From contig AP024878.1 of assembly GCA_024346935.1 (NCBI GenBank), positions 744,001 through 808,000 on the forward strand: a DNA stretch of 64,000 nt, written 5' to 3'. Shown one piece after another: positions 10,689 through 20,330 of this stretch (the stretch's first letter is position 1; the number at the start of each line of letters is the position of its first letter). Source of the DNA: Vibrio inusitatus. Its GTDB lineage: Bacteria > Pseudomonadota > Gammaproteobacteria > Enterobacterales > Vibrionaceae. The notes under the pieces were generated by a model. The model did not search any database. It saw nothing but the letters and a program-made list of their open reading frames with translations, and had not been told where the DNA came from. Both the position numbers and the translations under genes were made by a program.

Positions 10689-10735
10689 GTAAAAAGCATC
10701 TCCATTGAACAGTGTTACCCCTTAATAATAGGTAA

Positions 10736-10750
10736 GAGGTCTAACCAGTT
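10736..10750 (-). promoter_or_regulatory. FadR-like operator upstream of fadE
   Basis: GAGGTCTAACCAGTT resembles the FadR consensus core TGGTCNGACCA, with a mismatch in each half. It lies 47 bases upstream of the fadE start. This assignment rests on motif and position only. Confidence 0.55.
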
Positions 10751-10966
10751 CAAATTAGTATCGCAAATGTTAATTATTTGTAAAGTGGTATTGGTGGTGT
10801 TTTGTGAGTTGAGTCGCGAGCAGTATCAAAAGTGATTAGTCGGCGAAATAGTAGTCATTGAACCCTTTGAGTTGGAAATCTGCGAGCAAGAGTCTCGACA
10901 CTGCTAAACTTTTCTTGATACATTCGATGCTATAGCAATGGCGTTATTAATCAGGAGAGATCAGCC

Positions 10967-11548
10967 ATGTACCATGACCTTATTAAGGGTGAATTAAATG
11001 AAGCAGCCACAGTATTAGAGGCATTTCTATCGAACGATGAGAACATTGCTCAAATAGAGAAAGCAGCTAGAACAATTGCCGATTCATTTAAGCTTGGTGG
11101 TAAGGTTTTGTCTTGTGGTAACGGTGGTTCTCATTGTGATGCTATGCACTTTGCCGAAGAATTAACGGGACGATACCGAGAAGACCGACCAGGGTATCCT
11201 GGCATTGCTATTTCTGACCCTAGCCACCTTTCATGTGTGAGTAATGACTTCGGCTATGAAGCTGTTTTCTCTCGTTATGTAGAGGCGGTAGGCCAAAAGG
11301 GTGATGTGTTATTTGGGCTATCTACGTCTGGTAACTCAGCCAACATACTACGAGCTATCGAAGCGGCTAAAGCAAAAGGGATGAAAACCATTGCTTTGAC
11401 AGGTAAAGACGGTGGTCAGATGGCAGGTACCGCAGATGTAGAAGTGCGAGTACCACATTTTGGGTATGCAGATCGTATACAAGAAATACATATTAAGATT
11501 ATCCATATCATTATTCAGTTAATTGAAAAAGAAATGGAAGCTCAGTAA
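10967..11548 (+). CDS. gmhA: Sedoheptulose 7-phosphate isomerase (phosphoheptose isomerase)
   Basis: GmhA converts sedoheptulose 7-phosphate to D-glycero-D-manno-heptose 7-phosphate, the first step of ADP-heptose synthesis for the LPS inner core. It is a 193-residue SIS-domain protein with [34 protein letters not shown] and the C-terminal [14 protein letters not shown] segment typical of the family. A strong AGGAGAG ribosome-binding site precedes the ATG. The order fadE-gmhA-yafJ is the usual one. Confidence 0.95.
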   Translation: MYHDLIKGELNEAATVLEAFLSNDENIAQIEKAARTIADSFKLGGKVLSCGNGGSHCDAMHFAEELTGRYREDRPGYPGIAISDPSHLSCVSNDFGYEAVFSRYVEAVGQKGDVLFGLSTSGNSANILRAIEAAKAKGMKTIALTGKDGGQMAGTADVEVRVPHFGYADRIQEIHIKIIHIIIQLIEKEMEAQ

Positions 11549-11580
11549 GGATACTGAGAGTTTATTAGCAGGAGATTACT

Positions 11581-12429
11581 ATGTGTGAACTGCTTGGCAT
11601 GAGCGCTAATGTGCCAACAGATATCTGTTTTAGCTTTACTGGCTTGATTCAGCGGGGGGGAAATACGGGCCCTCACACTGATGGCTGGGGTATTACCTTT
11701 TATGAAGGAAAGGGCTTTCGAACCTTCAAAGATCCCAACCCTAGCTGCGATTCAAAGATAGCTGAGCTGGTGCAAAGCTATCCTATCAAGAGTTGCGCAG
11801 TGGTAAGTCATATTAGGCAAGCGAATCGCGGGGCAGTTAATCTAGAGAATACCCACCCATTTACACGTGAGCTGTGGGGTAGATATTGGACGTTTGCGCA
11901 TAATGGTCAATTGTCTGATTATCATGAAATGCAGACGGGTCGACATCGTCCTGTTGGCAAAACAGACAGCGAACTTTCTTTTTGTCGCATCATGCATAAA
12001 TTAGAGGCACGGTTTCCTGAGCCTCCACAGGATATGCAGCCAGTCTTTGAGTACATGGTAACCCTATGTGATAGCTTAAGAGAGCTTGGTGTCTTTAACA
12101 TGCTCCTCAGCGATGGTGAGTATGTGATGGCGTATTGCACAAACCATCTTTATTACATTACTCGTCGTGCTCCTTTTGGTAGAGCTACTCTTATCGATGA
12201 AGATGTAACGATCAACTTCCAAGAAGAAACGACACCAAATGATGTCGTGTCAGTGATTGCAACCCAACCTCTCACTGATAACGAAACGTGGCACAGATTG
12301 AAGCCGGGTGAGTTTACGCTATTTCAAAATGGCGAGGTGATTGCTGGGAATGCTCATGATCTTGTTGATGTGCCGTATGCAGCAGCAAAACCTAAATCTC
12401 AAGCGTCAACTGAGCCGTTAGAGAGTTAA
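11581..12429 (+). CDS. Class II glutamine amidotransferase (YafJ family)
   Basis: This 282-residue protein starts Met-Cys-Glu-Leu-Leu-Gly, so the N-terminal nucleophile cysteine of class II (Ntn) amidotransferases is exposed after Met removal. Supporting motifs are GWGITFYEG, SHIRQANRG and FAHNGQLSDY. YafJ-type proteins lack a clear synthetase domain and their amide acceptor is not defined. AGGAG precedes the start, and the gene lies 32 bases after gmhA, probably in one operon. It overlaps the convergent protease gene by 4 bases. Confidence 0.88.
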   Translation: MCELLGMSANVPTDICFSFTGLIQRGGNTGPHTDGWGITFYEGKGFRTFKDPNPSCDSKIAELVQSYPIKSCAVVSHIRQANRGAVNLENTHPFTRELWGRYWTFAHNGQLSDYHEMQTGRHRPVGKTDSELSFCRIMHKLEARFPEPPQDMQPVFEYMVTLCDSLRELGVFNMLLSDGEYVMAYCTNHLYYITRRAPFGRATLIDEDVTINFQEETTPNDVVSVIATQPLTDNETWHRLKPGEFTLFQNGEVIAGNAHDLVDVPYAAAKPKSQASTEPLES

Positions 12430-13511
12430 TCTTTGGCGGCTCGACGATGAGCCGCAATTAAACCAATTAAAAGAACCCAGTAGAAGTTAGTACCACCTCC
12501 GCTAGAATTGCTTTGTTCATTCATTTGGTCAGGTTCAGGTTCTGGTTCTTGAACTTCGTTGCTCACAATTTCTACCACACCCGTAACCCTATTTTGTTCT
12601 TCAGTTTTTAGGTGGACGGTATTTTCTGGGTCTATTTGATTATTTAGAACATCTGTTATCCAATAATCGTAATCAGCAACTTCAGTGAATACAGAGGTAA
12701 CTTCCATTCCAGGGTGACCACACAATTTTGGACCAAAGCTTGTAATGCCGACTAAAGTCTGTCGGTTGTCGTGTTGCCAATAAACTGGACCGCCAGAGTC
12801 ACCATTACAAGTTGAGTTTTTTAAACCAGTATAATAGTTATAATTACCACCAAAACACAAATGGCTATCTAATATGTTATTGAAATCGAGACTGCAAGTA
12901 TTTTTATCTACAAGGTGTAGATTTGTTTTTAGCAATTCCCCTTCATGTTGAGTGTCCATTGATATTCGTCCGTGGCCAACGGCCACAAAATATTGATTGG
13001 CTGCTTTGCGATATCGCTCATCAGTAGCTCTAGCAACAGGGAGACCGATGCTGGGAGAAGATTCTAGTTTTAGTATCGCGATATCATTCGGATATGATAA
13101 GAAGCCCGTGTCTATATAGTCTTTACGATAATAGATATCTGAAATTCGGCGACTTTGACCGTATTCTAGAGGATGGTCATAGAAGACGTTGTGAGGCTTG
13201 AAAACTACTGATGTATATAATTGGGCATCATTATCATCATAAATACAATGTGCAGCGGTAAGAACGTAATCATTATCAATTAAAACACCGCCACAATATG
13301 GTCGCCAATATGAGTCTTCACCGTACTCAACAGCATTTATATATAAGCTAACGAATGACGAGTATTCGTGGACGTTAGCAGGTAGGCCATTAACTATGTA
13401 AGAGGTGTTTTGAGGTGAAGCACTTTTTGTCACTGTTGCATTTGAGTGTACCGAGAAACTGAATAGGGTGCACATCAATGCAAGTTTAAAATAACTGTTC
13501 ATATTGTTCAT
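12426..13511 (-). CDS. Secreted trypsin-like serine protease with GlyGly-CTERM tail
   Basis: The 361-residue precursor has a signal peptide (about residues 1-25) and a chymotrypsin-fold domain: IVNGLPANVHEY as the activation or mature start, VLTAAHC (His), NDIAILKL (Asp) and CNGDSGGPVYW (Ser). The C-terminus holds an acidic Pro-Glu linker, then SSGGGTNFYW, a hydrophobic segment and a basic tail: the GlyGly-CTERM sorting signal processed by rhombosortase. This layout matches the VesA/B/C proteases of V. cholerae, which use type II secretion. It is a lone gene between yafJ and purN and is probably accessory. Confidence 0.88.
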   Translation of the reverse strand: MNNMNSYFKLALMCTLFSFSVHSNATVTKSASPQNTSYIVNGLPANVHEYSSFVSLYINAVEYGEDSYWRPYCGGVLIDNDYVLTAAHCIYDDNDAQLYTSVVFKPHNVFYDHPLEYGQSRRISDIYYRKDYIDTGFLSYPNDIAILKLESSPSIGLPVARATDERYRKAANQYFVAVGHGRISMDTQHEGELLKTNLHLVDKNTCSLDFNNILDSHLCFGGNYNYYTGLKNSTCNGDSGGPVYWQHDNRQTLVGITSFGPKLCGHPGMEVTSVFTEVADYDYWITDVLNNQIDPENTVHLKTEEQNRVTGVVEIVSNEVQEPEPEPDQMNEQSNSSGGGTNFYWVLLIGLIAAHRRAAKD

Positions 13512-13664
13512 ATTTCAAAAGGTTTGGAAAAGAATGAACAGTTTATCGACAAAAGGATACGGCATTCCATATGCAACAGTCGGTTGTTTTTTATTCGCAT
13601 GTCGTTTTTGTGATGAATATCAATAATGTAATATTGTATTACTTTATTGAGTGGTGGTTTATTA

Positions 13665-13695
13665 ATAAAAAAAGCAGCTCAAAGGCTGCTTTTTA
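13665..13695 (-). terminator. Terminator after purMN
   Basis: On the minus strand AGCAGCCTTTGAGCTGCT is followed by a T run. It lies immediately beyond the purN stop. Confidence 0.85.
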
Positions 13696-13699
13696 GATG

Positions 13700-14284
13700 T
13701 TAATTCTTCCAGCTTATCTCACCAGAAGCTATCTGTCGGACTATGTCGGGATAGAGTTGGTGTTCTGCTTTTTGTACCTTAGTCATCAGACTTTCGGCAT
13801 CATCATTCGCAGTGATATCGACTTTAACTTGTCCAATAATCGGGCCACTATCGAGTTCAGGAGTCACAAAGTGAACGGTACTTCCGTGTTCTGAATCTCC
13901 AGCATCAATGGCACGCTGGTGGGTGTTAAGTCCAGGATACTTGGGAAGCAGTGAAGGGTGGATATTGATCATCTTACCTAGGTAGTGCTCAACAAACTCA
14001 TCACTGAGAATTCTCATGTAGCCAGCGAGTACCACCAAATCTGGTTGGTACTCGTCGATTTGCTTCATCAAAGCCATATCAAAACTTAGACGGTCAGCAA
14101 AGCTCTTGTGAGATAAAGCATGGGCTGGAATCGTCGCTGTTCTTGCTCGTTCAAGGCCGTAGGCTTGTTCTTTATTACTAAAGACAGCACAAATTTGACC
14201 TTGAATGTCACCACTTGCACAGGCATCAATAATGGCCTGAAGGTTACTTCCGTTTCCGGAGACAAGGACGACGATTCTAGTCAT
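13700..14284 (-). CDS. purN: Phosphoribosylglycinamide formyltransferase
   Basis: PurN transfers a formyl group from 10-formyl-THF to GAR in de novo purine synthesis. The sequence shows VLVSGNGSNLQAI at the N-terminus, the catalytic INIHPSLLPKYPG segment (Asn-His) and the substrate loop GSTVHFVTPELDSGPII. The 194-residue length is slightly short of E. coli PurN but complete. The start lies 2 bases after the purM stop, so translation is probably coupled. Confidence 0.97.
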   Translation of the reverse strand: MTRIVVLVSGNGSNLQAIIDACASGDIQGQICAVFSNKEQAYGLERARTATIPAHALSHKSFADRLSFDMALMKQIDEYQPDLVVLAGYMRILSDEFVEHYLGKMINIHPSLLPKYPGLNTHQRAIDAGDSEHGSTVHFVTPELDSGPIIGQVKVDITANDDAESLMTKVQKAEHQLYPDIVRQIASGEISWKN

Positions 14285-14286
14285 GA

Positions 14287-15327
14287 TTAACGGATCTCTA
14301 CTTGCTCTTCTTCGCCATTCGCTTCAGCGATTTGACCAATAACCCAAGCATTTTCGCCCTCTTCATTTAGAAGAGCAACGGCTTGCGCTGCTTGATCTTG
14401 AGGTAGAGCAACGATTAGACCAACACCACAGTTGAATGTGCGGTACATCTCGTGCGTAGTAACATTACCGTTCTCTTGAAGCCAGTTGAAGATAGTCGGC
14501 CAGTTCCAGCTGTTGCCGTCGATAACTGCTTTAGTTCCTTCAGGAAGAACGCGTGGGATGTTTTCCCAGAAGCCGCCACCAGTAATATGAGAGATAGCGT
14601 GGATGTCATGCTTCTCGATCATTTTAAGTGCTGACTTGATGTAAATCTTTGTTGGTTCTAGTAGGTGCTCACCCAGTGGTTTGCCTTCGAGATCTTGGTT
14701 TAGATCTGCGTTAGAAACCTCAAGAATCTTACGAACTAGAGAATAACCGTTTGAGTGTGGACCGCTTGAACCTACAGCAATCAAAGCATCACCGGCAGCA
14801 ACTTTAGTGCCATCGATAATGTCTTCTTTCTCTACAACACCTACACAGAATCCAGCAACATCGTAATCGTCACCTTCGTACATGCCAGGCATTTCTGCAG
14901 TTTCACCACCAATAAGCGCACAGCCAGACTGAACACAGCCTTCAGCAATACCAGCAACTACATCAGCAGCGGTGTCTACGTCGAGCTTCCCTGTCGCGTA
15001 GTAATCTAGGAAAAATAGAGGCTCAGCACCTTGAACGATTAGATCGTTCACACACATAGCAACTAAGTCGATACCAATGGTGTCGTGCTTTTTCATATCT
15101 AGTGCAAGGCGTAATTTAGTACCAACACCGTCTGTACCCGAAACCAGTACTGGTTGCTTATATTTGGTAGGCAGTTCGCACAATGCGCCAAAGCCACCAA
15201 TGCCACCCATGACCTCTGGACGACGTGTGCGTTTTACAGCACCCTTAATTTTGTCAACCAGTGCGTTGCCAGCGTCAATGTCTACACCAGCATCTTTGTA
15301 GCTAAGAGAAGCCTTGTTACTACTCAC
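14287..15327 (-). CDS. purM: Phosphoribosylformylglycinamidine cyclo-ligase (AIR synthetase)
   Basis: PurM closes the imidazole ring to form AIR. The 346-residue protein has the [12 protein letters not shown] and [15 protein letters not shown] motifs of the PurM ATP-binding fold. The start codon is GTG with AGGAAT upstream. It is transcribed as purM-purN, and a PurR box lies about 70 bases upstream in the region shared with upp. Confidence 0.97.
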   Translation of the reverse strand: MSSNKASLSYKDAGVDIDAGNALVDKIKGAVKRTRRPEVMGGIGGFGALCELPTKYKQPVLVSGTDGVGTKLRLALDMKKHDTIGIDLVAMCVNDLIVQGAEPLFFLDYYATGKLDVDTAADVVAGIAEGCVQSGCALIGGETAEMPGMYEGDDYDVAGFCVGVVEKEDIIDGTKVAAGDALIAVGSSGPHSNGYSLVRKILEVSNADLNQDLEGKPLGEHLLEPTKIYIKSALKMIEKHDIHAISHITGGGFWENIPRVLPEGTKAVIDGNSWNWPTIFNWLQENGNVTTHEMYRTFNCGVGLIVALPQDQAAQAVALLNEEGENAWVIGQIAEANGEEEQVEIR

Positions 15328-15397
15328 GGGAAATTCCTCGTTTAGAAAAAGTTAGGGAAGAAAAATCGGCGCTATTCTAACAAGGGATGATCGACAA

Positions 15398-15413
15398 TAG
15401 CAAACGTTTGCGT
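15398..15413. promoter_or_regulatory. PurR operator between purM and upp
   Basis: TAGCAAACGTTTGCGT matches the PurR consensus ACGCAAACGTTTGCGT at 14 of 16 positions. The 304-base gap between the divergent purM and upp genes holds this site and no other gene. Confidence 0.85.
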
Positions 15414-15631
15414 GGTTATTTCTAATTGTTATTGATTTGAGCCCCTAGATGGCAGTTAATTATTGCAAATAAAAGGAATACTTAACCAGATATACAGACT
15501 CATTTTTGTGAGAGTCGTAAATTACATTCGTTACATAGGATTAATTGCCTCTAGAGCGCAGTGTGACTCGTAACTTGGTGTCGTTTGGGTATATAATTCA
15601 TAGGTTTGTTGATTTTAGACTGGAGAAAGGC

Positions 15632-16258
15632 ATGAAAGTCGTTGAGGTAAAACACCCTCTTGTGAAACATAAGTTGGGTTTGATGCGCGAAGGGGACATT
15701 AGCACGAAGCGTTTTAGAGAGTTAGCTACGGAAGTAGGTAGCCTACTCACATACGAAGCTACTGCAGACTTCGAAACTGAGCGCGTGACGATCAATGGAT
15801 GGGATGGCCCAGTTGAAATAGACCAAATAAAAGGTAAAAAAGTTACTGTAGTACCCATTTTGCGCGCGGGTCTTGGCATGATGGACGGCGTGTTAGAACA
15901 CGTACCTAGTGCAAAGATTAGTGTTGTTGGTGTTTACCGCGATGAAGAAACCCTTGAACCTGTTCCTTACTTCAATAAATTAGCGTCATCTATTGATGAG
16001 CGAATTGCATTGGTTGTTGATCCAATGCTGGCAACGGGTGGCTCTATGATTGCAACTATCGACCTCCTTAAAGAGCAAGGTTGTAAAACGATCAAAGCAC
16101 TTGTACTTGTAGCTGCGCCTGAAGGTATTGAAGCACTTGAAAAAGCTCACCCTGATATCGAGCTATACACAGCTGCGATTGATGAGTGCTTGAACGATAA
16201 GGGCTACATTGTTCCTGGTCTAGGTGATGCAGGCGACAAGATCTTCGGTACTAAATAA
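15632..16258 (+). CDS. upp: Uracil phosphoribosyltransferase
   Basis: Upp salvages uracil to UMP using PRPP. I chose the ATG at 15632 because TGGAGAAAGG lies just upstream and the protein then has the normal 208 residues, starting [19 protein letters not shown]. The PRPP-binding loop is [19 protein letters not shown], and the uracil-binding end [11 protein letters not shown] is intact. It diverges from purMN. Confidence 0.97.
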   Translation: MKVVEVKHPLVKHKLGLMREGDISTKRFRELATEVGSLLTYEATADFETERVTINGWDGPVEIDQIKGKKVTVVPILRAGLGMMDGVLEHVPSAKISVVGVYRDEETLEPVPYFNKLASSIDERIALVVDPMLATGGSMIATIDLLKEQGCKTIKALVLVAAPEGIEALEKAHPDIELYTAAIDECLNDKGYIVPGLGDAGDKIFGTK

Positions 16259-16363
16259 TACCCAATAAACCAACAATAGTAGGGAGCTATCTTGTGACTC
16301 TACTTGTTGGTTTTGCAATCTTTGCTTATTATTTTCTAACTACTTCATATTATTGAGTTATTT

Positions 16364-17569
16364 ATGCGATTTTTGGCTTGTATGCTAGCGGCGTTAACGT
16401 CTTTTTCTGCGTTTGCAGTCACTAAGGTCAATGTGTTTGATACCGAAGCTGTGGTGATTAAACAGAAGGAAGATGCAAGATATAGTGGAGAAGAGTTAGC
16501 TCGTCGCGAAGGCATGAGAGATGTTATCGTTCGAGCAACCGGTGACGCTGCCTCTTTGGATAACGAGGTTGTAAAGAAAGCTGTTACTCAAAGTAGCCGC
16601 TTTCTTTCCACGATTACTCCATCTGAGAAAGATGGACAGCCAACCCTAAAAATGTCCTTCAACCCCAAACAAATTCAAGCTTTACTTGCTCAAGCAGACT
16701 TACCCTACTGGCCTGATGAGCGTGCTCGTTTGCTAGTGTGGGTTGTTGAAGATAATGGGTATGATCGCACCATAAGTTGGGAACAGTCTCAAAGAACCTC
16801 TATTGCAAACCTAAGATACGTTGCGGCTCAAAAGGGCCTGCCTATTACGGTCCCAGTAGGTGATATTGATGATGTGACTAGCATTCAGCCGACTGAAGTA
16901 TGGGGTAACTTTACCAAGCAGATCTCAGACAGCAGTCGACGTTATGATGTCGATGCAGTGGTCGTTGCGCGTATTACCCGTAATGGCAGTCAGCAGAATT
17001 TGCGTTGGACTTTATATGATGACAAGCCACAATTCATCGCTGATGCATCCTTGTCTCCAGTGACGGGTGAAACGTCGGGCACAAATAAGCAAGTGACAGA
17101 GACATTTGTTGCAGACCTTGGTCGCTACTACGCTAAAAAAAGCTCAGCTAAGGCGAGTGGAGAGATTGCCTCTTCTGTTGTTGTTAACTTTGAAGGAGTA
17201 GTTGAAGCCCAGTCATTCTTTAACATAGAGCGTATGTTAGAGAACTTATCTAGCGTAGCGTCAGTCGAGCTTATGCATGTCATGGGTAGCTCGGTCGATT
17301 TTCAAGTGAACCTCATTACTGATAAAGCAGACTTTGAACGTCAGCTTCTACGTAGCAACAAAGTAAGCAAGGTTGAAGCTCCTGAGTCCGTTGCTGTTGA
17401 GTCCGCTTCTGAAACGCAGGTTGAATCTACTTTGGACACAACGCAATCAAGTGCAGAATCGGCAACTGTTGAGAACACTGACACACCAGTATCTAAAGAA
17501 GCTAAGTTGACTACTGAAGAGTCAGCAGAACCTAAACCTGAAATACTGATGTATGAATGGCGCTCTTAG
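16364..17569 (+). CDS. DUF2066 domain protein, exported
   Basis: This 401-residue protein has a signal peptide (MRFLACMLAALTSFSAFA) and a body that resembles the DUF2066 family found near purM/upp in gammaproteobacteria. Function is not established. The last 80 residues are a low-complexity Ser/Thr/Glu-rich segment. It probably sits in the periplasm. A terminator follows. Confidence 0.75.
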   Translation: MRFLACMLAALTSFSAFAVTKVNVFDTEAVVIKQKEDARYSGEELARREGMRDVIVRATGDAASLDNEVVKKAVTQSSRFLSTITPSEKDGQPTLKMSFNPKQIQALLAQADLPYWPDERARLLVWVVEDNGYDRTISWEQSQRTSIANLRYVAAQKGLPITVPVGDIDDVTSIQPTEVWGNFTKQISDSSRRYDVDAVVVARITRNGSQQNLRWTLYDDKPQFIADASLSPVTGETSGTNKQVTETFVADLGRYYAKKSSAKASGEIASSVVVNFEGVVEAQSFFNIERMLENLSSVASVELMHVMGSSVDFQVNLITDKADFERQLLRSNKVSKVEAPESVAVESASETQVESTLDTTQSSAESATVENTDTPVSKEAKLTTEESAEPKPEILMYEWRS

Positions 17570-17598
17570 AATAAACAAATAATACTGCGTTTATTGAT

Positions 17599-17627
17599 AA
17601 GCCAGTAGCTCTTGCTACTGGCTTTTT
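17599..17627 (+). terminator. Terminator after the DUF2066 gene
   Basis: An 11-bp stem AAGCCAGTAGC/GCTACTGGCTT is followed by T residues. Confidence 0.9.
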
Positions 17628-17784
17628 ACTGCTTCAAGCCAACCCACGTTCAAAGACGTCATTTTTCAAGTCCTCACTCAAACCTCTGAGTTTTTCGTTT
17701 TTTTACTAACCACTTCTGTTTTTTTGCTTATTTAACCGCAATCCCATCAAAATTGACTTACTCAGAATAATATAAACGCTAATC

Positions 17785-17796
17785 GTTACCGGTAAC
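17785..17796. promoter_or_regulatory. LacI-family-type palindromic operator
   Basis: GTTACCGGTAAC is a perfect 12-bp palindrome with a central CG, the form bound by LacI/GalR-family sugar repressors. It lies 33 bases upstream of the GH43 start. No LacI-family gene is in the window, so the regulator would be encoded elsewhere. Confidence 0.6.
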
Positions 17797-17829
17797 TTGA
17801 GCGGAATTATGCTGAAAAAAGGGCTTTAA

Positions 17830-19449
17830 ATGATTAGCAATCCAATTATAAAAGGTTTTCATCCAGATCCATGTGTTTGTCGTGCGGGCGAGGGCTATTA
17901 CATTGCAACCTCTACCTTTGAGTGGTTTCCAGGTGTTCGAATATTTCATTCTAAGGATCTAAAAAACTGGAAGTTGGCTTCAATGCCTTTGGATACCGTT
18001 GAAAAGCTAGATATGAAGGGAAATCCTGACTCTGGTGGTATCTGGGCACCAGCTCTTAGTTATGCTGACGGTAAGTTTTGGTTACTCTACACCGATGTGA
18101 AAGTGATAGATGCACCTTGGAAAAATGGTCGCAATTACTTAGTCACTGCTGAACATATAGAAGGCCCTTGGAGTGATCCTATTCCTATGGGGAATGGTGG
18201 GTTTGATCCTTCATTATTTCATGCCGATGATGGTAAAAAACATTATGTCTATCGCACTTGGGGACCGAGAAATCATAGCGATCCTATCAATGAAATAGTG
18301 GTGCAAGAGTACGATGTCGCGTCACAAAAATTAGTCAGCAACAGGCAACCCATATTCAATGGTACGGATCTTAAATACACAGAAGCGCCTCATCTGTATA
18401 AGAAAGATGATTACTACTATCTGCTTACAGCAGAGGGTGGGACAAGCTTTGAGCATCATGTGACTGTAGCTCGCTCTAAACACCTATTGGGGCCTTACGA
18501 GGTGTCTCCGCACGGTGCGTTGCTATCGACTTGGCATACCCCAGAAAATCCACTGCAAAAAGCAGGTCACGGCTCCTTGGTTGAAACGCCAGATGGTGAA
18601 TGGTTCATTACTTACCTAGTGAGTCGTCCGTTGAAATTTGCAGGCAGACCAAGGCTTGCAAAGTGGGGGCGAGGCGCATGCTCTTTGGGCAGAGAAACGG
18701 GTATTGACCGTATTGAGTGGAAAGATGGTTGGCCTGTCGTAGTAGGTGGAAAGCATGCGAAATTGGAAATCCCCGCATTTAACCTTGCCGTTGTCTCTCC
18801 TGCTGAGAATGAGTCGGTATATGATGACTTTTCTACTGAATCATTGCTTAGTCATTGGCAAACATTAAGAATTCCCTTTACCGAATCTATGGGGAGCTTG
18901 AATGAAAAGCAGGGCTATTTACGCTTGCGTGGTAACGATAGTTTGCTGTCGACATTTGAACAATCAACGGTAGCGACTCGTTGGCGTCATCATAATTTTA
19001 TGGCTTCAACTAAGCTTGAATTTGAACCAACAAACTTCCAGCAGTCAGCGGGCTTATGTTGCTATTACAACACTAGTAATTGGACCTACTTAGCTGTTGA
19101 GTTTGACGAGGAGCGCAAACGTCGCTGTTTACGTGTGATGCAAGTGGACAAACAGGCGGCAAGTTTTCATTTCTATGATAATGAATCCATAGAGATTCCG
19201 GACGATGTACGCAGCATATGGCTTAGCGTGAATGTCCAGAGCCTGACTTATCAATACAGTTACTCATTTGATGGCAAAGTGTGGTGCAAGCTACCTTTAG
19301 TACTTGATGCTTGGCGTTTGTCAGATGACTACATTGATGGGAGGGGTTTCTTTACGGGCGCCTTTGTAGGGCTTCACTGCGCAGATATCAGTGGGTTTGG
19401 TTGTCATGCCGATTTTGAAGAGTTTAGCTATGAAGCAATTAATGTGTAG
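17830..19449 (+). CDS. Glycoside hydrolase family 43 protein (beta-xylosidase/arabinofuranosidase type)
   Basis: This 539-residue protein has no signal peptide, so it is cytoplasmic and should act on imported oligosaccharides. The N-terminal five-bladed propeller has the GH43 catalytic residues in GFHPDPCV (Asp), GGFDPSLFH (Asp) and KYTEAPHLYK (Glu). The C-terminal 200 residues form a beta-sandwich like that of XynB-type enzymes, beginning near SVYDDFSTE. Xylan/arabinoxylan fragments are the likely substrates. No transporter or isomerase is adjacent, so the gene is an isolated insertion in conserved DNA. Confidence 0.88.
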   Translation: MISNPIIKGFHPDPCVCRAGEGYYIATSTFEWFPGVRIFHSKDLKNWKLASMPLDTVEKLDMKGNPDSGGIWAPALSYADGKFWLLYTDVKVIDAPWKNGRNYLVTAEHIEGPWSDPIPMGNGGFDPSLFHADDGKKHYVYRTWGPRNHSDPINEIVVQEYDVASQKLVSNRQPIFNGTDLKYTEAPHLYKKDDYYYLLTAEGGTSFEHHVTVARSKHLLGPYEVSPHGALLSTWHTPENPLQKAGHGSLVETPDGEWFITYLVSRPLKFAGRPRLAKWGRGACSLGRETGIDRIEWKDGWPVVVGGKHAKLEIPAFNLAVVSPAENESVYDDFSTESLLSHWQTLRIPFTESMGSLNEKQGYLRLRGNDSLLSTFEQSTVATRWRHHNFMASTKLEFEPTNFQQSAGLCCYYNTSNWTYLAVEFDEERKRRCLRVMQVDKQAASFHFYDNESIEIPDDVRSIWLSVNVQSLTYQYSYSFDGKVWCKLPLVLDAWRLSDDYIDGRGFFTGAFVGLHCADISGFGCHADFEEFSYEAINV

Positions 19450-19480
19450 CTAGTGTGTTTGCCGATTAGCGCTTTGACAA

Positions 19481-19513
19481 AAAGCCCTATTAACGAATAG
19501 GGCTTAGTTTTAC
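19481..19513. terminator. Convergent terminator between GH43 and DUF2069 genes
   Basis: The stem AAGCCCTATT/AATAGGGCTT is followed by a T-rich tract on the plus strand and preceded by A residues that serve the minus strand. Confidence 0.8.
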
Positions 19514-19529
19514 TCGTTTGACTGGAAAG

Positions 19530-19967
19530 CTAGCGACCAAAACGCTGTTGCTCTTCTTGCTTATATTCAGAGAGCTTCTTCAGTTTTAATCCCAATTCTC
19601 TTCCTCGTAATCGGCTATACAAGGTATTCCCGATAAACGCGATACTGGTCAACAATACTTCCACAATGGCAAGAACTCTCTCGCCTTCATCAACATACAC
19701 CAAGGTGAGTGAGTGTAGGAAATAAAGCAGCAGTACGAAGTTTGCCCAAGCAAAGGTGTAAGGCTTTTGTTGTAATATCCCCTTTACTGGAAAGAGCAAA
19801 GGCAGTGCCCAAGCAATGGTTAAAAACCACGGGCTAAATTCCATTGGTGGGGATATAAGGCTATGCCAAAGTATGACCCAAGCTAAAAGCGCAAAGTGTC
19901 CCGTTTGAGCCACTCGTAGCCATAATCTTGTCTTTGGTGCCATTTCAGCAGGGGAAGAGATTGGCAT
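19530..19967 (-). CDS. DUF2069 membrane protein
   Basis: This 145-residue protein has about four transmembrane helices (WVILWHSLI, FLTIAWALPLLFPV, ANFVLLLYFLHSLTLV and VLLTSIAFIGNTLY) and a charged C-terminal tail. It matches the DUF2069 inner-membrane family, usually next to the ArsC-like gene as here. The start overlaps the upstream stop as TAATG, so translation is coupled. No function is known. Confidence 0.8.
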   Translation of the reverse strand: MPISSPAEMAPKTRLWLRVAQTGHFALLAWVILWHSLISPPMEFSPWFLTIAWALPLLFPVKGILQQKPYTFAWANFVLLLYFLHSLTLVYVDEGERVLAIVEVLLTSIAFIGNTLYSRLRGRELGLKLKKLSEYKQEEQQRFGR

Positions 19968-20317
19968 TATAGGATCTCTAGTACCTGTTGTGGTGGACGG
20001 CCATGTCGAGCTTTGCCATTGGCAATCACTATTGGGCGCTCGATAAGCTTGCGGTTTTCTAGCATAGCGTTAAATAGGTCTTGTTCTGAAAGCGTTTCAT
20101 CCCCAAGGTTGAGCTCTTTATAAATGGCTTCCTTCGTGCGCATCATTGCTCGTACGTTAGGCAGGCCAAGCTGAGCATAAAGACCTTGTAGCGTTTCAAT
20201 GTCTAGATCCGCATCTAGATAAAGCACAACCTCTGGAACAATACCATTTTCTTCTAATAATGCGAGTGTTTCTCTGCTTTTTGAGCAACGAGGGTTGTGA
20301 TAAATAACAACAGACAT
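19967..20317 (-). CDS. ArsC-family glutaredoxin-like arsenate reductase (YfgD-like)
   Basis: This 116-residue thioredoxin-fold protein has the ArsC-type nucleophile cysteine in YHNPRCSKSRETL and a following catalytic-domain Arg pattern (ENRKLIERPIVI). Arsenate reduction is the family function, but no other ars genes are present, so the chromosomal housekeeping YfgD-type role, which is undefined, is more likely. I chose the ATG at 20317 over a longer in-frame extension because AAGGAAAC precedes it and the extension would overlap bepA. Confidence 0.85.
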   Translation of the reverse strand: MSVVIYHNPRCSKSRETLALLEENGIVPEVVLYLDADLDIETLQGLYAQLGLPNVRAMMRTKEAIYKELNLGDETLSEQDLFNAMLENRKLIERPIVIANGKARHGRPPQQVLEIL

Positions 20318-20330
20318 GAAGTTTCCTTTT

